A stretch of DNA of 64,000 bases, from contig CM056878.1 of assembly GCA_029876055.1 (NCBI GenBank), forward strand, positions 1-64,000, read 5' to 3'. This DNA is from Madurella fahalii (Eukaryota; Ascomycota; Sordariomycetes; Sordariales). The position numbers and the translations under genes are program-made. Below, in pieces: positions 21,551 to 32,469 of this stretch. The notes beneath the pieces are model-generated. The model was not told the origin of the DNA. It saw only the letters and a program-made list of their open reading frames with translations, and searched no databases. Numbering within the stretch: position 1 is the first letter of the stretch; every line of letters begins with the position of its first letter.

Positions 21551-22738
21551 ATGAAGCTCTCCGAGTTCATTGCCGCTCTCAGTGTTACGCAGATTGTCTG
21601 CGCGGCTCCGTTGGAGGAAGAATGGGGAGCACCCACCCGTCAGTTCATCCTTACATCGTCCAGGACTTGCACGTTTCTAACTTATGTCTCAGATGCAAAA
21701 ATCGAGGTCATCGAGCCCAAATTCTTCAAGGACTTGGGCAGCAAGCGAGCCAGAATCAGCTATGGACCCTACCTAGTTCCCTCATCCGAAGACCCCGAGA
21801 CTCACGGCATGCTGTCCTTCCGCGACATGAACATCTTGCTGCCGTGCCACGATTGCCTTATTACCAGCTTCACTGCCGATCTCCAGTATGAAGGCGGTAA
21901 GACAGCCAACGCAAATACCGGCATGTGGCTCCACCACAACGGACTCATGAACTTGAACCGCACCGACATGGCCTGCGAGCATTGGCCTGAACGGATGGGC
22001 GTCAACGGTAACGAGCGCTCCGTCTTCGATTACACCCTAAAAGGGACCCGGAAGGCAGGGTACTACCTCCGGGAAGGCGATCAGGTGTTCCTCGTCACCG
22101 AAGCCATGAACATGCGAGAGGAAGCCAGGACAGTCTACATGGTCATGGAGTGGGAATACCTGCCAAGCACCCCGGCCGAATTCGACATTGTGTTCCCAAT
22201 CTGGCTCGACGTGAAGGGAAACTGCCTGAATGAGACCAACGGTGTTCAGAAAGAGGCTGGCGTGTTCACTGCCAAAGCAGCGACAGGGTGGACATCAAAG
22301 TATAGTGGGGACTTGATCCTCGCGGTGCCGCATACCCACGACGGCAATACCCTACAAGAAGTTTACATGGACGGTAAACTAGTGTGCTCGAGTGTGCCTG
22401 CGTACGGCGAGACGGCCGAGTTCGTTTCACATGTTGAAAGCGATGGCCATGGTCATGACCATGGCGAGAGCGAGCACATCTACCACATCTCGTCAATCAC
22501 CCAATGCGCCAATGTCTCCAAGGTGGTACCGGGCTCCCATTTTACTATCTCGTCGTTTTATGATTACGAAAAGCATGTACCGATGAAGGACCACCACGGC
22601 GAGCTCGAGCCTATCATGGGCATCCAGTTTCTTTATTTGGCCAGACCACAGGCGGAGGCTATTGACCACATCCTGTCTATGAAACCTGGTGATTTGGAGG
22701 CCTTCACTGCCCAAGTTAGTGGAAATGGAGGAGATTGA
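21551..22738 (+). CDS. Secreted stress up-regulated Nod19 (SURNod19) family protein
   Basis: Intact, intronless, 395 residues, with ATG in good context (CACCATGA). Residues 1-18 form a signal peptide ending VCA|AP. The body has SURNod19 landmarks: YGPYLVPSSED (71-81), LLPCHDCLITSF (97-108) with a C-x2-C pair, GGKTANANTGMWLHH (116-129) and several WxxxxGNE-like segments. A His-rich loop, SDGHGHDHGESEHI, sits near 297-310 and could bind metal. The family was first described as a stress- and nodulation-induced plant protein; fungal members are secreted and their biochemical activity is not established. Codon use is GC-rich and there are no disruptions. The family call is confident from the ordered motifs; function is not known. 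Confidence 0.8.
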   Translation: MKLSEFIAALSVTQIVCAAPLEEEWGAPTRQFILTSSRTCTFLTYVSDAKIEVIEPKFFKDLGSKRARISYGPYLVPSSEDPETHGMLSFRDMNILLPCHDCLITSFTADLQYEGGKTANANTGMWLHHNGLMNLNRTDMACEHWPERMGVNGNERSVFDYTLKGTRKAGYYLREGDQVFLVTEAMNMREEARTVYMVMEWEYLPSTPAEFDIVFPIWLDVKGNCLNETNGVQKEAGVFTAKAATGWTSKYSGDLILAVPHTHDGNTLQEVYMDGKLVCSSVPAYGETAEFVSHVESDGHGHDHGESEHIYHISSITQCANVSKVVPGSHFTISSFYDYEKHVPMKDHHGELEPIMGIQFLYLARPQAEAIDHILSMKPGDLEAFTAQVSGNGGD

Positions 22739-22876
22739 TGGGCGATGGCGGAATGATGGTGAGGCTACTCCTTAAGGCTTGCGTTTCTGGTGTGTCTAAG
22801 CAAGCAAGTCGTCAACATCACCGGTGTATATTTACGGCAACTTTTTTAGTCTTTTACTCAAAGATCGGCAGCCTCC

Positions 22877-22882
22877 AATAAA
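22877..22882 (+). terminator. Putative polyadenylation signal of the SURNod19 gene
   Basis: AATAAA about 140 bp after the stop codon, the canonical poly(A) hexamer, in AT-rich 3' flank. Confidence 0.4.
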
Positions 22883-23390
22883 AGAAATAAAATATGAGCA
22901 ACTTTGTTCCCGTCTGATCCTCATACCCTTCACAGTATAGTAAGTATTATTAAAGGCGTTGGAACAAGAGAAGACGTCATTTGGATCTCTCTAGGACCTC
23001 AGGCCCGCTGGCAGTGAATATGGTTGTTACCCAAGTTCGAGGGCACCTCTCACTCTCACTTCTTCACCGCTCACATCCGTTACGAACAATGAGGCACAAT
23101 ATTCTGGTGTAATGTCATTTTCTCATTTCCTATCTCACCACAAAGGTCTCCTAATCTCATCGCTCCGTCTCGGTGGTTCATGACGAGTCATCATCATCCA
23201 ACTCACCCTCCCACCCTTGTTATTACATGAAGCACCAATAACAATGGAGCGGCTTCCACTTCCTTGTATGTGCATACACTGTCTGGTGAGCCAAGAGCGA
23301 ACTCGCCCTACTCAATCTCATCAGGCAGGTCTGAGTCGTCCATCTCGTAACCCTGGCCCTGGCGCCTGTTGGCAAGAGCAGGAGCAGCAG
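22883..23390. other. Intergenic, no gene recognised
   Basis: Contains CTC-rich stretches and short frames without similarity. No repeat or RNA gene is seen. Confidence 0.3.
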
Positions 23391-24646
23391 GCTGCGCAAT
23401 GGACACCGAAGGCCGAGTCACCGCCGCCCACCGCGACGCCCCCAACCCAGGACCCGAGCCTTCGGGCGGCTGCACCACCCTCCGCAAGCCCCGCGGAGGA
23501 AGCCACCACTCGGGTCGCGGCAGAGCCTGCGTAGCTTCATCGGTGAGCTTCTGCTGCGGAGCAGCAGAACAGCAGCTCTGGAAAAGCTTGCCTTCTAGAC
23601 GGGGCGTTTAACACGTTGCTTTGGCTGGGGTTGGAGGATCGGTTTTGTTGGGGTAGGATTTTGTCGGTCTCGGGTTGAGCCAAAGGGAATGGACTGCAGC
23701 GAGGACCCAAGATTGCGCATATAATAGGTTGCGGTGCCGTTAGCAATACAAAGCCCGCCGGGAAAGCCAAGCGAGGTGAGAGCACTGGGGCTGCCGCCCA
23801 GCCTCTGGCGAAGCTGGTCGTCGTTCGCCCCGCCATAGGCCAGGGTACTGCCCTCTCGGCGGCTGACGCCCCAATCCCGCGCGAGGAATTGGCGCAGTGG
23901 CGTCGATATTCGCAGCTTGCTCCTGAGGCAATCTCGATGGAAACAGGGCCGGCGCCATGCTCCCAGATCCTTGGCCGCCATTGATGTTAGGCCTGAGCCA
24001 ACGGGGGCTGCGCTCCTGGACCCAGTCTCCGTTCCCCTCCATTTCGGGTGCGAGTGGCATTGTCAGGGGTGTAGCGGTGGGCCACCAGATTCACCAGGGT
24101 GCGGAACTCGGCGTCAGAGGTATAGCGGTGACTCTCCGACCCGACCCGGGAAGCACCGTTCCGCCACCGACAGAGGTTGACAGCAGAGCGGAGAGGCAAT
24201 CCCTTCCACCGAGTGCCGCTTCCGCCTGATCCAAGCCCAGACGCAGTTGGCGCCAAACACGTGGCAGCACTACAGAACCTTCATGGGCTCATGCTCTCCA
24301 TTATCCTCTTGAAGACCCGGGACGACGAGTTCTTCCATGCAGATTGAGTAGGTGACAACGAGACGCCAACCCTGGGAGTTCCGCATATATTGCTCAACGT
24401 TTCCCACACTGACTCTTGGACGGGTGAGTCCGAAAAAGCAGCACTCCTATTCCCAGTGGTTCGGGGAGGTGTGGAAGGGCCAACTTTAGAAGGACCGCCG
24501 TTGGACTAGATGCCTAACTATCGTGCTGGGACTCACGGAGGGCTTGAGCACGCTCAAGGTCCTCCTCAGAGTCGACAGAGTACATATCATCATCGCTGTC
24601 CAGCTCCATCTCCTGGGCTAGCATTTGCTCTTGCTGTTGAGGCATG
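23391..24646 (-). pseudogene. Disrupted minus-strand coding relic, unknown family
   Basis: An ATG at 24646 starts MPQQQEQMLAQEMELDSDDD, an acidic opening with a possible splice donor after QALR. Coding-like text continues in alternating frames: TPPRTTGNRSAAFSDSPVQE (about 24.45 kb), SDAEFRTLVNLVAHRYTPDN (about 24.1 kb), STLAYGGANDDQLRQRLGG (about 23.84 kb) and SLGFPGGLCIANGTATYY (about 23.74 kb). Repeated frame changes show it is broken. The composition (Pro/Ser/Asn/Gln-rich) resembles a disordered regulatory or gag-like protein, but no domain is recognised. Confidence 0.3.
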
Positions 24647-25332
24647 GTGGACGGACTCTAGATAGGAGCAGAGACCATTTGGATATTAGGATGGTCCGTA
24701 CATACTTACGTATTGATACGAGAGTATAGAAATAGTTAGTTGGTTTTTGACTTCTGAAATTCTCAGAAATTTCAAAAATCCTAACCCTATATGACCACTA
24801 ATACTGGGGGAAATAATACCGATAACAACAACTGGGAGAACGATCGCTACGAGCTATATAAGGATAATGTCCTTTGCTGCATATAGAAATCTGATTCATG
24901 CGTGCTAGTACTTCTATCTAGCACCGGTAATAGCGACCGCATACGAGATATTTCGGTTAGCGAGGGCAAATGGCTAGCTAAGTGCAATACCGCCTAGAAT
25001 ATACCTAACGATACTGACTGCGACGACAATGCCCAAGCCGATTGCATATAACAGCGCGACAATCTATAATATCCCGTCCTTCCCCACCCGCTGCACCGGC
25101 AAAGACTGCAAGAATGAATCAGGAAATCCCCTACTAACTGGCTGCCTATCCGATAACTAGCCCGGCGACATTGTGGGCTGACAACGGAAGATCGGCTCAC
25201 ACCTACCGGAACAAAATTACCCCGAGCACAATTCTGCTGAGGTGCGGGCGGGGCGGTCACCACACTCCAAGCCATGCTCGTGAGCCCTGCTGGAACGGCA
25301 GCTCCTTTGAAGCTCAACATCAAGTCAACGCA
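24647..25332. other. AT-rich spacer and promoter of the Nudix gene
   Basis: 24660-25150 is TA-rich with no open frame. 25150-25332 is more GC-rich and probably holds the promoter and leader of the following gene. Confidence 0.35.
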
Positions 25333-26001
25333 ATGCCAACAGAACTGGCAGCGCCAATGGCTTGCAACGCCTCCAATCTGCCAACCTCCAACCTCATCTC
25401 TAGTCTCCCAGCCTCCCTCGCCGTGTTTAACACCCCGGCATCACACTTTCTCCGCCTCTATCGTACCTCGCCTACTTCCCCTGCTGGAGCTACAAAAGTC
25501 GAGCGCCTATGCGTCAGCGTGGCCGTCTTCAATCCCGCCGGCCACGTGCTCCTCGTTCAACGCGCTGCGCACGATGATTGGATGCCTCACCGGTGGGAGT
25601 TTCCCGGAGGTGCCATTGAAATGCAGCGGGATGAGAGTGTGTTGGCGGGCGCCGCGCGAGAGCTGTGGGAGGAGACTGGGCTTGCTACGAAGGAAGTGGT
25701 ACGGTTTATCCCTCAGGGAGCGGGCCAGGGGGAGTGGCCGGAAGGAGCGTATATGTTTTATTTCGAGGAGCGATGGTATTGCCATCTTGCATTCGAGGTG
25801 GAGGTCGGGACTTGCGAAGCGGTTAGGCTGGATCCGAAGGAGCATAGAGGGTTCGCGTGGGCTGCTGAGGAGGAGGTGATGGCGCAAGTGATGGCTGATG
25901 GGAGGAGAATTGACATGACAACTGAGAAGATGTGGCAGCTCGCTATGAAGGCGTTTAGGCTGAGGTGTGAGAAGGCTGAAGAAGAGGAAACAGAAGGCTA
26001 G
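25333..26001 (+). CDS. Nudix hydrolase
   Basis: 222 residues from the ATG at 25333; the frame is open upstream but without an earlier ATG. The first 55 residues are Ser/Pro/Ala-rich and could be a targeting leader. The Nudix fold follows: ERLCVSVAVFNPAGHVLLVQR (58-77), WEFPGGAIEM (88-97) and the Nudix box with E101, R109-E110 and E113-E114 (AARELWEETGL). The spacing from GG to the first box Glu is two residues longer than in the usual GGxxExGE, a small loop insertion. The catalytic Glu residues that bind Mg2+ are all kept. Nudix enzymes hydrolyse nucleoside diphosphates linked to another moiety; the substrate here cannot be read from sequence. WYCHLAFEVEV and EHRGFAWAAEEE complete the fold. 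Apparently intact. Confidence 0.8.
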   Translation: MPTELAAPMACNASNLPTSNLISSLPASLAVFNTPASHFLRLYRTSPTSPAGATKVERLCVSVAVFNPAGHVLLVQRAAHDDWMPHRWEFPGGAIEMQRDESVLAGAARELWEETGLATKEVVRFIPQGAGQGEWPEGAYMFYFEERWYCHLAFEVEVGTCEAVRLDPKEHRGFAWAAEEEVMAQVMADGRRIDMTTEKMWQLAMKAFRLRCEKAEEEETEG

Positions 26002-26260
26002 ACGGTGTCACCAGGGAAAAGAAATCATGGTCAGAGTCGAGGGACAAGGTAGGCAAAAAGCATATGCTACAATATCTACCATCCACCCATGGCACGTGAA
26101 CCCCTACAACCTTCTCGGCGCCCCAACACCGGCTAGCTAAGGTAGTAACAAGATTCAGAGGAGAGTTTCCACCTCTTAAGCGGAGCTGCCCTTGGAAACA
26201 CTAAGAGAGCAACCAAAGTCATACAACCCTGCTATCTAGACCGGCCGAGACGAGAAAGTG

Positions 26261-27717
26261 TTATTTTGCAACCCCACTGGATCCGTTCGTATTTCCCAAT
26301 CTGGATCCAAGAGGTCCCTTCGCCACTATCGTTACTATCGAGTTAAATGCCTGGTCCTTGATATGGCTCCCGTGATGTAAGGATATATCAATGAGTACAT
26401 TGCTGAGGTGGGCCGTTGACCTACGTTGACATCCTCGGCAGAATTTGTTCACGTAATCGTGTCCATCGGACAAAGTCGCATCAATCTCTTTGTCGTATCC
26501 TTTAGCATTAATAGGTTCACTCGCCTTCCACCACTTCGATCCTAATCCAGCGAACTCGTAACAGATGGCCTTGACAGGAAAGAGCTTTAGTTCATCGACA
26601 ATGTCTGCAATCCCGTCGATTATTTTCTCCAAGCTCCTACCGGTCGGAGAGCACTCATACCGTCTTTTCACCGGGCCCGTACGTTTCAATCTCCGAGTCC
26701 TACATTGATTCATTGATTGTAGACCGTAACTCCTCGGATAATACTAATTCGAGTGCTAGCAGGCCGTAGTAATCATTTGCCGGAGTCTGCATTAGGGAGG
26801 CTTGCACATTACTCTTTTCCGGCACAGAACTAATGCGAGCGCGGTTAGGACACAGCAGATTTAGTTGATCCTCCTTTTCTCTCGGAAACGACGCCATCAT
26901 ATCACCATCGTGAAAATTTGAGTACTAGGATCGAACGGTTGGGTCTATAGCCCACTCTCTCCAGGAATGGAATGGGGTGGCTGCGCCGGAGAGGACGAAG
27001 AGGATGGAAAGGAATAAAGGGTCAGACAGCCAAGGAAGGCGCCGAGGTCAAGCTAGAAAAAGTATATATCCTTTGAACATACAAACATCGGGAAACAGTG
27101 CTATGGATCCGATCGGCATAGCTTTGGAGATGCATTTTCTAGTCTAGCAAGATCAGGTAAACTCGGCATGGAGCTTGGTATCATCATTAAGAATTGATAG
27201 GTACTGACCCTTAGATTATCTAGTCAAATTTCTAGACGTAGAATTTATAGATGAGTTTGCTGATACAAGGATCGTTTAGCTCAGGATCGGGGACTTCTCC
27301 AATATAAAGGCGATATCGCCCTTGCCCATCCTCAGCCCTCATTATGGAGGTGGAGATAACAGCCTAGTTATATAGGCCGAATCCAGGTACTCACGATTAC
27401 TATTGCTATTTGTAGCCCTAGGCTGCGGCGAGCCGCGGCTAATTTGACTGGAATTCTCCCTGATTTTCTCCGACTTCGGTGATCCCAATGCGCAGCCGGT
27501 GTACAGCCCTAGAGGCCCATTTTCTGTCACCTCGGCTAAAATTGCCTTCTAAAGAAACATAAATACTACTGTATCTGTCTAATCGCTCTAGTTGTTGACG
27601 AAGGCAAAGAAAGCTCCAAGGGTCGAGTAAACGACGCATAGAAATCTTCACTCGAGGTAAGCAAGGCAGGACGCGATGTGAAGGTGAATACCCACTAACC
27701 CGTACGTCGACAGGCAT
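26261..27717 (-). pseudogene. Minus-strand coding relic, possibly HeLo-like
   Basis: Three minus-strand frames (27439-27717, 26700-26900, 26261-26713) could be exons or broken parts of one gene. The last contains SLEKIIDGIADIVDELKLFP and a later GHDYVNKF, a helical pattern vaguely like the fungal HeLo / prion-inhibition domain (S-x-x-x-IxxITxLVDGLExLFP). The middle one starts MMASFPREKEDQLNLLCP. No splice model gives a continuous product and stops intervene. The HeLo suggestion is weak; it could equally be an unrelated orphan. Confidence 0.25.
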
Positions 27718-28018
27718 TCTAGGGTATTGTGAAAGGGAAATATAGAACGAACTTACTAAGCATAATGTTGGGAGTGGCCAGGCGTAACGGGGTTGCAGGG
27801 CAATCTCTCACTTAGTCCCCACTAAGTGGGATACTCTGGTTAGTTCGGCTGACTCCGTTGAGCACATCACTTGTTTGAAGCTCAGGCCCGGGGCTCAGCA
27901 GCACAATGTCACGTGGTTCACGCAGCTTTCTCCAGCGGAGGGGATTCAAGGCAGTCGATGCCTTTCAGGGCGGTAACGCCCCTTTACTCTGGATATGATC
28001 TCATTTCAAACTCACCAT
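27718..28018. other. Spacer
   Basis: No gene recognised. A short direct word CTTAGTCCCCACTAAGTGGG near 27811 forms a small inverted repeat (CCCACTTAGT / ACTAAGTGGG type). Confidence 0.3.
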
Positions 28019-29060
28019 CGTTGTTCGCCCCGTCGTTCGGCTTCTCGGTGGGCGACTTCCTGGCTGTATGAAAGCTGGTTGCCGACATTACCGCGTGCCT
28101 GAAAGACGTGGGTGGGTCAAAGACGAGTATCGCAACGTTGTCCTCGAGCTCGAATGCCTCCAAAAAGCCCCCACCCACCTCGATCGCTTGCAACCATACG
28201 GAGGCGGCGATTCAGTCAAATATATCGCTCTCAGCTATAGGACGACCCTAGAAGAGTTTTGAGGGAGACTGAACCGCTATTAAGCGTCGCTGGGCCCAAG
28301 CGCGACAGGCTTCTCGTGGAAGGCTCCCATCACCAAGGTTCGCCTTGGGCTAGGTCATTACGCCAATATTCGAAAAGTGCACAGTTATTTGAGTGTATAT
28401 GTCGGCAGAGTCAACATCTTGATGGCCGAGCGCGGCCTAGAAACCATGAACATCACCTGAGAGAGGACTGTAGCAGAGTAGGTGGATATGAGGTATTGAA
28501 TAGAAATAATAAAGGGGGTGCTCGTTTACATTCGAGACGGTGTCGCCAAGCAAGCCGTTGCCGTATTCAAAGCTACCGCTCTTCCCGAGAGGTTATACAA
28601 CCTTGTTAGCGGCGAACTTCGCACCACCTGGATAGATCTAGAGGACGGGGTGGCTGCTACCTAGTAAGTCTTGAGCCTAGTTCACCATAACGAATTCTAA
28701 CCTTGAGGAGCGTTTCGACATAGCAAATATATATCGTAGAGCTGGAAATCCGTATAGCCGTATTAAACCGTCCCGCATTCGATAGACCTTCCTATAGAAT
28801 CCTATACTTGTCAAAGATGCACTTGGACGTGAGTTCCCTATGCTATCCAAATACGACTTTAGCTTGCTCGATCATATTATCCAACACAAATTTGATACTG
28901 GCCTAGGTTCTACCGAGGTTAGCCTTAGGGACTACTAGATTCTACACGCCAAGGATCGGGAGCTAATTTTCTTCTTACAGTCCCGTCTCCTACTAGGCAG
29001 CACTTTCATCATGGCTGTTCTGATTGGAACCCTCCACGTAACGTCTAGACTAACTAGGGT
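28019..29060 (+). pseudogene. STAND/ubiquitin-like-domain protein relic
   Basis: Family-typical N-terminus FGFSVGDFLAV at 28036 is followed at once by TGA (28069-28071, CGA-to-TGA). The frame then shifts near 28110 to EYRNVVLELECLQKAPTHLD and ALSYRTTLEEF. Later pieces are VRLGLGHYANIRKVHSYLSV (about 28.34 kb), AERGLETMNIT, then LVKDALGREFPMLSKYDFSLL (about 28.81 kb) and HKFDTGLGSTEVSLRDY, which mark the C-terminal ubiquitin-like domain of fungal proteins often annotated as NACHT/STAND N-terminal or ubiquitin-like domain proteins. At least ten stops, largely TAG and TGA, interrupt it. The start codon is missing. It is a clear pseudogene; the cellular role of the family (helical scaffold plus ubiquitin-like domain) is not established. 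Confidence 0.65.
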
Positions 29061-30272
29061 TGTCAATACCTCCCTGTAGCTCTGTCAAAACAACATAGAT
29101 AGAGGATGGCGGAAGGACTTGGTGAGCCCCCTTTCAAGTGTGCCCTGCTCAATACAACGGGTGCCAAGGCTATTTTCATTCTCATAGCTTAGCTGTGGCG
29201 TCTGGTTCTCCGAGATATAATAGAGGCGAAAGTCTCTCATCGATCTCTGGCGGTAGCGTCCAACCAAGCGAAAGGCTTGAGACGACGATGATGATGCGGA
29301 GTCTCCTCTTAGGAAGCGACAAAAATTATGAAGCAATAGCAAAGTAGAGTTCAAAGACGTTGGTCTTGCGGAGAACCAGGTTGGCCTAGCACCCTAATTT
29401 CTAGATATCGTAACGTACTTAAACTTGGCCGAGGAAATATTTCCTTCGGAGCTTAAAACCGAGAGATTAATTTTGAGTATGATAGAATCTGTCCTAGATG
29501 GCCGAACGTCTTGATACAATTTCATATTTCGCGTCGTCAACCTCGCCACAGACATCAGAAATAAGGTACCCGGGGTTGAGGATATCATCCTGTCACGCGC
29601 ACAGGAGCTCAGCGGAGGGCTTGGGAAGTGCATGGAAAGGTTGAAGTCTCTGAAGATCTATCTACTGCAGTAGGAGACTGAAGAACTGGCTTAAATACAC
29701 AAAGGAAATGGTCTGGGCGAGCTCACGTGATGAGCTGCTGAGCTCGGCGGTGAGAGCCGAGCTCCACAAGTGCGGTTTCCAGCGCGACACATCCCTAGAG
29801 GGTTATGCATGTAAGTGCTTCCCTTTGACTATAAAGCCAAGATAGTAATTATACTGTTGAATTAGAGAGCTCTTTCACGGCCTTTCTAGTAGTGATAGTC
29901 CTATCAAAGTGCACATAATAATTATAGCTAGATTATAACGGTTAATGTTCCGAACAATATATAGAGAGGGGTGGGGGGCTTTAGCTGGACCTTACCACTA
30001 CAATGTACCTGCCTATTATCTTGTACCTACTACCCCAATAATCACGCCGAAATCTGAATGATATCGGATCGTAGTATAGCTAGCTTATTTTACCTTCTAG
30101 GTAAGGTGATGGTTGGGGCAAAATCAATATACCTGGTGACACACAAAAAGTACATATATAAGCACATCGGGGTTTCCGGGAGACACTGTCTTTAGCAAAC
30201 AAGACGTCAAATACCATTCTATCTCAGGATAGCAACGAAACTTCGCTTACTTCATACGCTCAAGATACCACA
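29061..30272. other. Degenerate and AT-rich DNA
   Basis: Short frames at 29085-29633 have no recognisable domain. 29800-30250 is TA-rich with ATATATAG runs. It also contains the 3' flank of the alpha/beta hydrolase gene. Confidence 0.3.
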
Positions 30273-32336
30273 TTATCCCTGAACAATGACCGCACCGACC
30301 GGGTCGCCAACCATTACTCCCCGAACCGCCTTGGCCGCAACCACGTAAGTCCGAGCCGCCCCAGGACTTACTCCTCCCGACACCACAACGGACACATCAA
30401 ACGAGGTCATTCCAGCCACCACATTCACCAACTGGTCTGTCGCAACTCCAGACACAGCATCTACAACAAACATCCTTACTATACCATTTCCACTCCCAGT
30501 CAATGTCACTGGTAGCTGAAGAGTGGACGTCCCACTAGGTGCCGGAACAGTCATCTCGCCAACAGCAATCCGTGGGAGCGAATATGGTGATGGATCTGGT
30601 GTCCCTACTCTCCATCCCCACGAGTCAACAAGCCAGGCCGTCCCCGACCCGCTAATTGGTGTAATTTCCATTGCCGCAATTCGACTCATGTCCACTCCAG
30701 CAGCCATAGCACCACTCAGTGACACCCGAGCCTCCTGAGCCCAGTGTGGTCCTCCTATAGGAGCAGTGTTCGGAAAACCGTCAAGAATTATTTCATCCTG
30801 CAGGATCGCACGTCTGCCAGACGTATCGACCACGGCCACTCGGAACCGGTTTCCGACGGTTTCGTCTCGCACAATCATTCGAAGGGCGATGAACTCGCTG
30901 CCAGAAATATTTTTGGCTATGGCCCCTGACGATATTCGGGCCGTCCCTCCGGCAGCAGTCCACGATAACCTGATCATGTATCTCCCTGCCTCGGGTCGAA
31001 TATTTTGGAATTGCACAGTGTGAGGAGAATTCCAGGCCTGACAATCTGTTGGAGAGCCAGACACAGGAAGCTGCTCACATAAGAAGGAGGTGAGCCCGCT
31101 CCCTGATACCGACACGACTGTGCCATTCTCTGGGACAACTAATGGATCCCTATTTCCGCCAAGAGCATGTGTATACACCTTGGCTGGGCTAACCGATGGC
31201 GGAGTCGCCACGGCCGATCCATCGAGCAACGGCCTTGTCGAGTCGTCTGCGGATAGGAACAGGTGCGCGGCAGCAACAGCATACGTCGTGCCCACAGCTC
31301 TCTGAGTCTCCCTACTTAGCCTCCCGGGTGCGTTCTGCCGACAGAACGGATTGTTGATTGTGCCGTCCTCCCTTACCCACTCCGCGTTGAACCAGTTGTG
31401 ATTCGCACCCTCGACAAAGACGGCAGAATGTAATGCCCTCCCGCGGCTCACCATTCTTGTGCCGTCAACATACATTTGCCCCTCGAGATTATCCACGTCA
31501 CCATCGCAGCCAGGCAAGATCACTGCTGAAGGCACATCCGGTGCGGAGCTGTGGCCGTAAGCCTTGGGCGCAATGAGGAAGAGGCCCTTGATCCGCCACC
31601 GTGAGTTTTGACCTGCCAGCTCTGGATGATCCGCAGCGGCGGGTGGGGCCGTCAAGCTGTCGACGGCCGCATGAGACACCCCCTCTCCGCCCCTTGAGTG
31701 ACCGAGCAACATTATATTCGCCATATCGGCCGGCGGAACAGCCTTCACAGCGTCGGGGGCGCCTGCTCGGCCAGCACCAGCCCAATCTGCCCATAATTTC
31801 AGGTGTAACCGGACCAAGATGGACCTGGCCAGCATGCCCCGCGTCATTGGTCCCGGCGCGTCGCCGGCTTGGGCATTTACTCCGTTGCTTGAAATAGAAA
31901 CGGAGATATACCCGTGTGTGGCAAGCAGGTTTTGAGTCTGTAGATAGCCATGATGACTGGGGAAGGGAACCCGGCCGCCAACACAAGGCCAGTTTTCCCC
32001 GTCGAGACCAAGTTGTTTGTTAGCTGGATTGTTTGGATCCGGGAGGTAGCACATCGCATGCTGGCCATGGAGGAGGAGAATGAGCGGGCGGGGCCCTGGG
32101 CTCGAGGTAGAGGCGGGGCCCACGACAATGCCTTGAAGTTCGACCGGGGTAGGGAGGTTTGGGATGGAGACGTTGGGGAGTGTGTATTCTGCCGGAGCGA
32201 CCGGAGTGTATGGCCCAGGAGTGCCAGGGTCGATGGCTCTCCTAACGAGAGGTTGTTCCGGGATAAAGAAGGGCGACGAATACGCCGTCAAAGGAAATGT
32301 GAGCAGCAAGACCGGTTCGAGGAGAAAAGGCTTCAT
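30273..32336 (-). CDS. Secreted alpha/beta hydrolase with C-terminal beta-rich domain, bacterial-like
   Basis: Intronless, 687 residues from the ATG at 32336 (an in-frame ATG at 32381 would add 15 basic residues before the signal peptide). Residues 1-20 are a signal sequence (LLEPVLLLTFPLTAYSS). The hydrolase domain shows PLILLLHGQHAMCY (oxyanion region, 84-97), the nucleophile elbow GHSRGGEG (Ser214), an acid in ILPGCDGDVDNLEG (Asp278 or Asp280) and GANHNWFN (His313), a complete Ser-Asp-His triad. Residues from about 400 form a beta-sandwich-like tail (FQNIRPEAGRYMIRLSW). This two-part layout resembles secreted hydrolases of actinobacteria more than usual fungal esterases, and the 2-kb intronless frame supports possible horizontal transfer. 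The substrate is unknown: an ester, amide or polymer outside the cell. Intact. Confidence 0.75.
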   Translation of the reverse strand: MKPFLLEPVLLLTFPLTAYSSPFFIPEQPLVRRAIDPGTPGPYTPVAPAEYTLPNVSIPNLPTPVELQGIVVGPASTSSPGPRPLILLLHGQHAMCYLPDPNNPANKQLGLDGENWPCVGGRVPFPSHHGYLQTQNLLATHGYISVSISSNGVNAQAGDAPGPMTRGMLARSILVRLHLKLWADWAGAGRAGAPDAVKAVPPADMANIMLLGHSRGGEGVSHAAVDSLTAPPAAADHPELAGQNSRWRIKGLFLIAPKAYGHSSAPDVPSAVILPGCDGDVDNLEGQMYVDGTRMVSRGRALHSAVFVEGANHNWFNAEWVREDGTINNPFCRQNAPGRLSRETQRAVGTTYAVAAAHLFLSADDSTRPLLDGSAVATPPSVSPAKVYTHALGGNRDPLVVPENGTVVSVSGSGLTSFLCEQLPVSGSPTDCQAWNSPHTVQFQNIRPEAGRYMIRLSWTAAGGTARISSGAIAKNISGSEFIALRMIVRDETVGNRFRVAVVDTSGRRAILQDEIILDGFPNTAPIGGPHWAQEARVSLSGAMAAGVDMSRIAAMEITPISGSGTAWLVDSWGWRVGTPDPSPYSLPRIAVGEMTVPAPSGTSTLQLPVTLTGSGNGIVRMFVVDAVSGVATDQLVNVVAGMTSFDVSVVVSGGVSPGAARTYVVAAKAVRGVMVGDPVGAVIVQG

Positions 32337-32452
32337 CTTGAGATATCGTGTCTTCTTTGGCAGTCGACGTGGATTGAACATGAATCTGGGTTTAACAACA
32401 ATGCCGACAACCTCCTATCTTGCTCTTACAAAGTAAACATGGTGTCTATCCG

Positions 32453-32459
32453 TTTTATA
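32453..32459 (-). promoter_or_regulatory. TATA box of the alpha/beta hydrolase gene
   Basis: TATAAAA on the minus strand about 72 bp before ATG 32381 and 117 bp before ATG 32336. Confidence 0.5.
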
Positions 32460-32469
32460 GTTGATTTGC

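Noticed and set aside
26920..26975. B-box-like word GTTCGATCC on the minus strand
   Set aside because: No matching A-box or stem pairing; it lies in the leader of a minus-strand relic.
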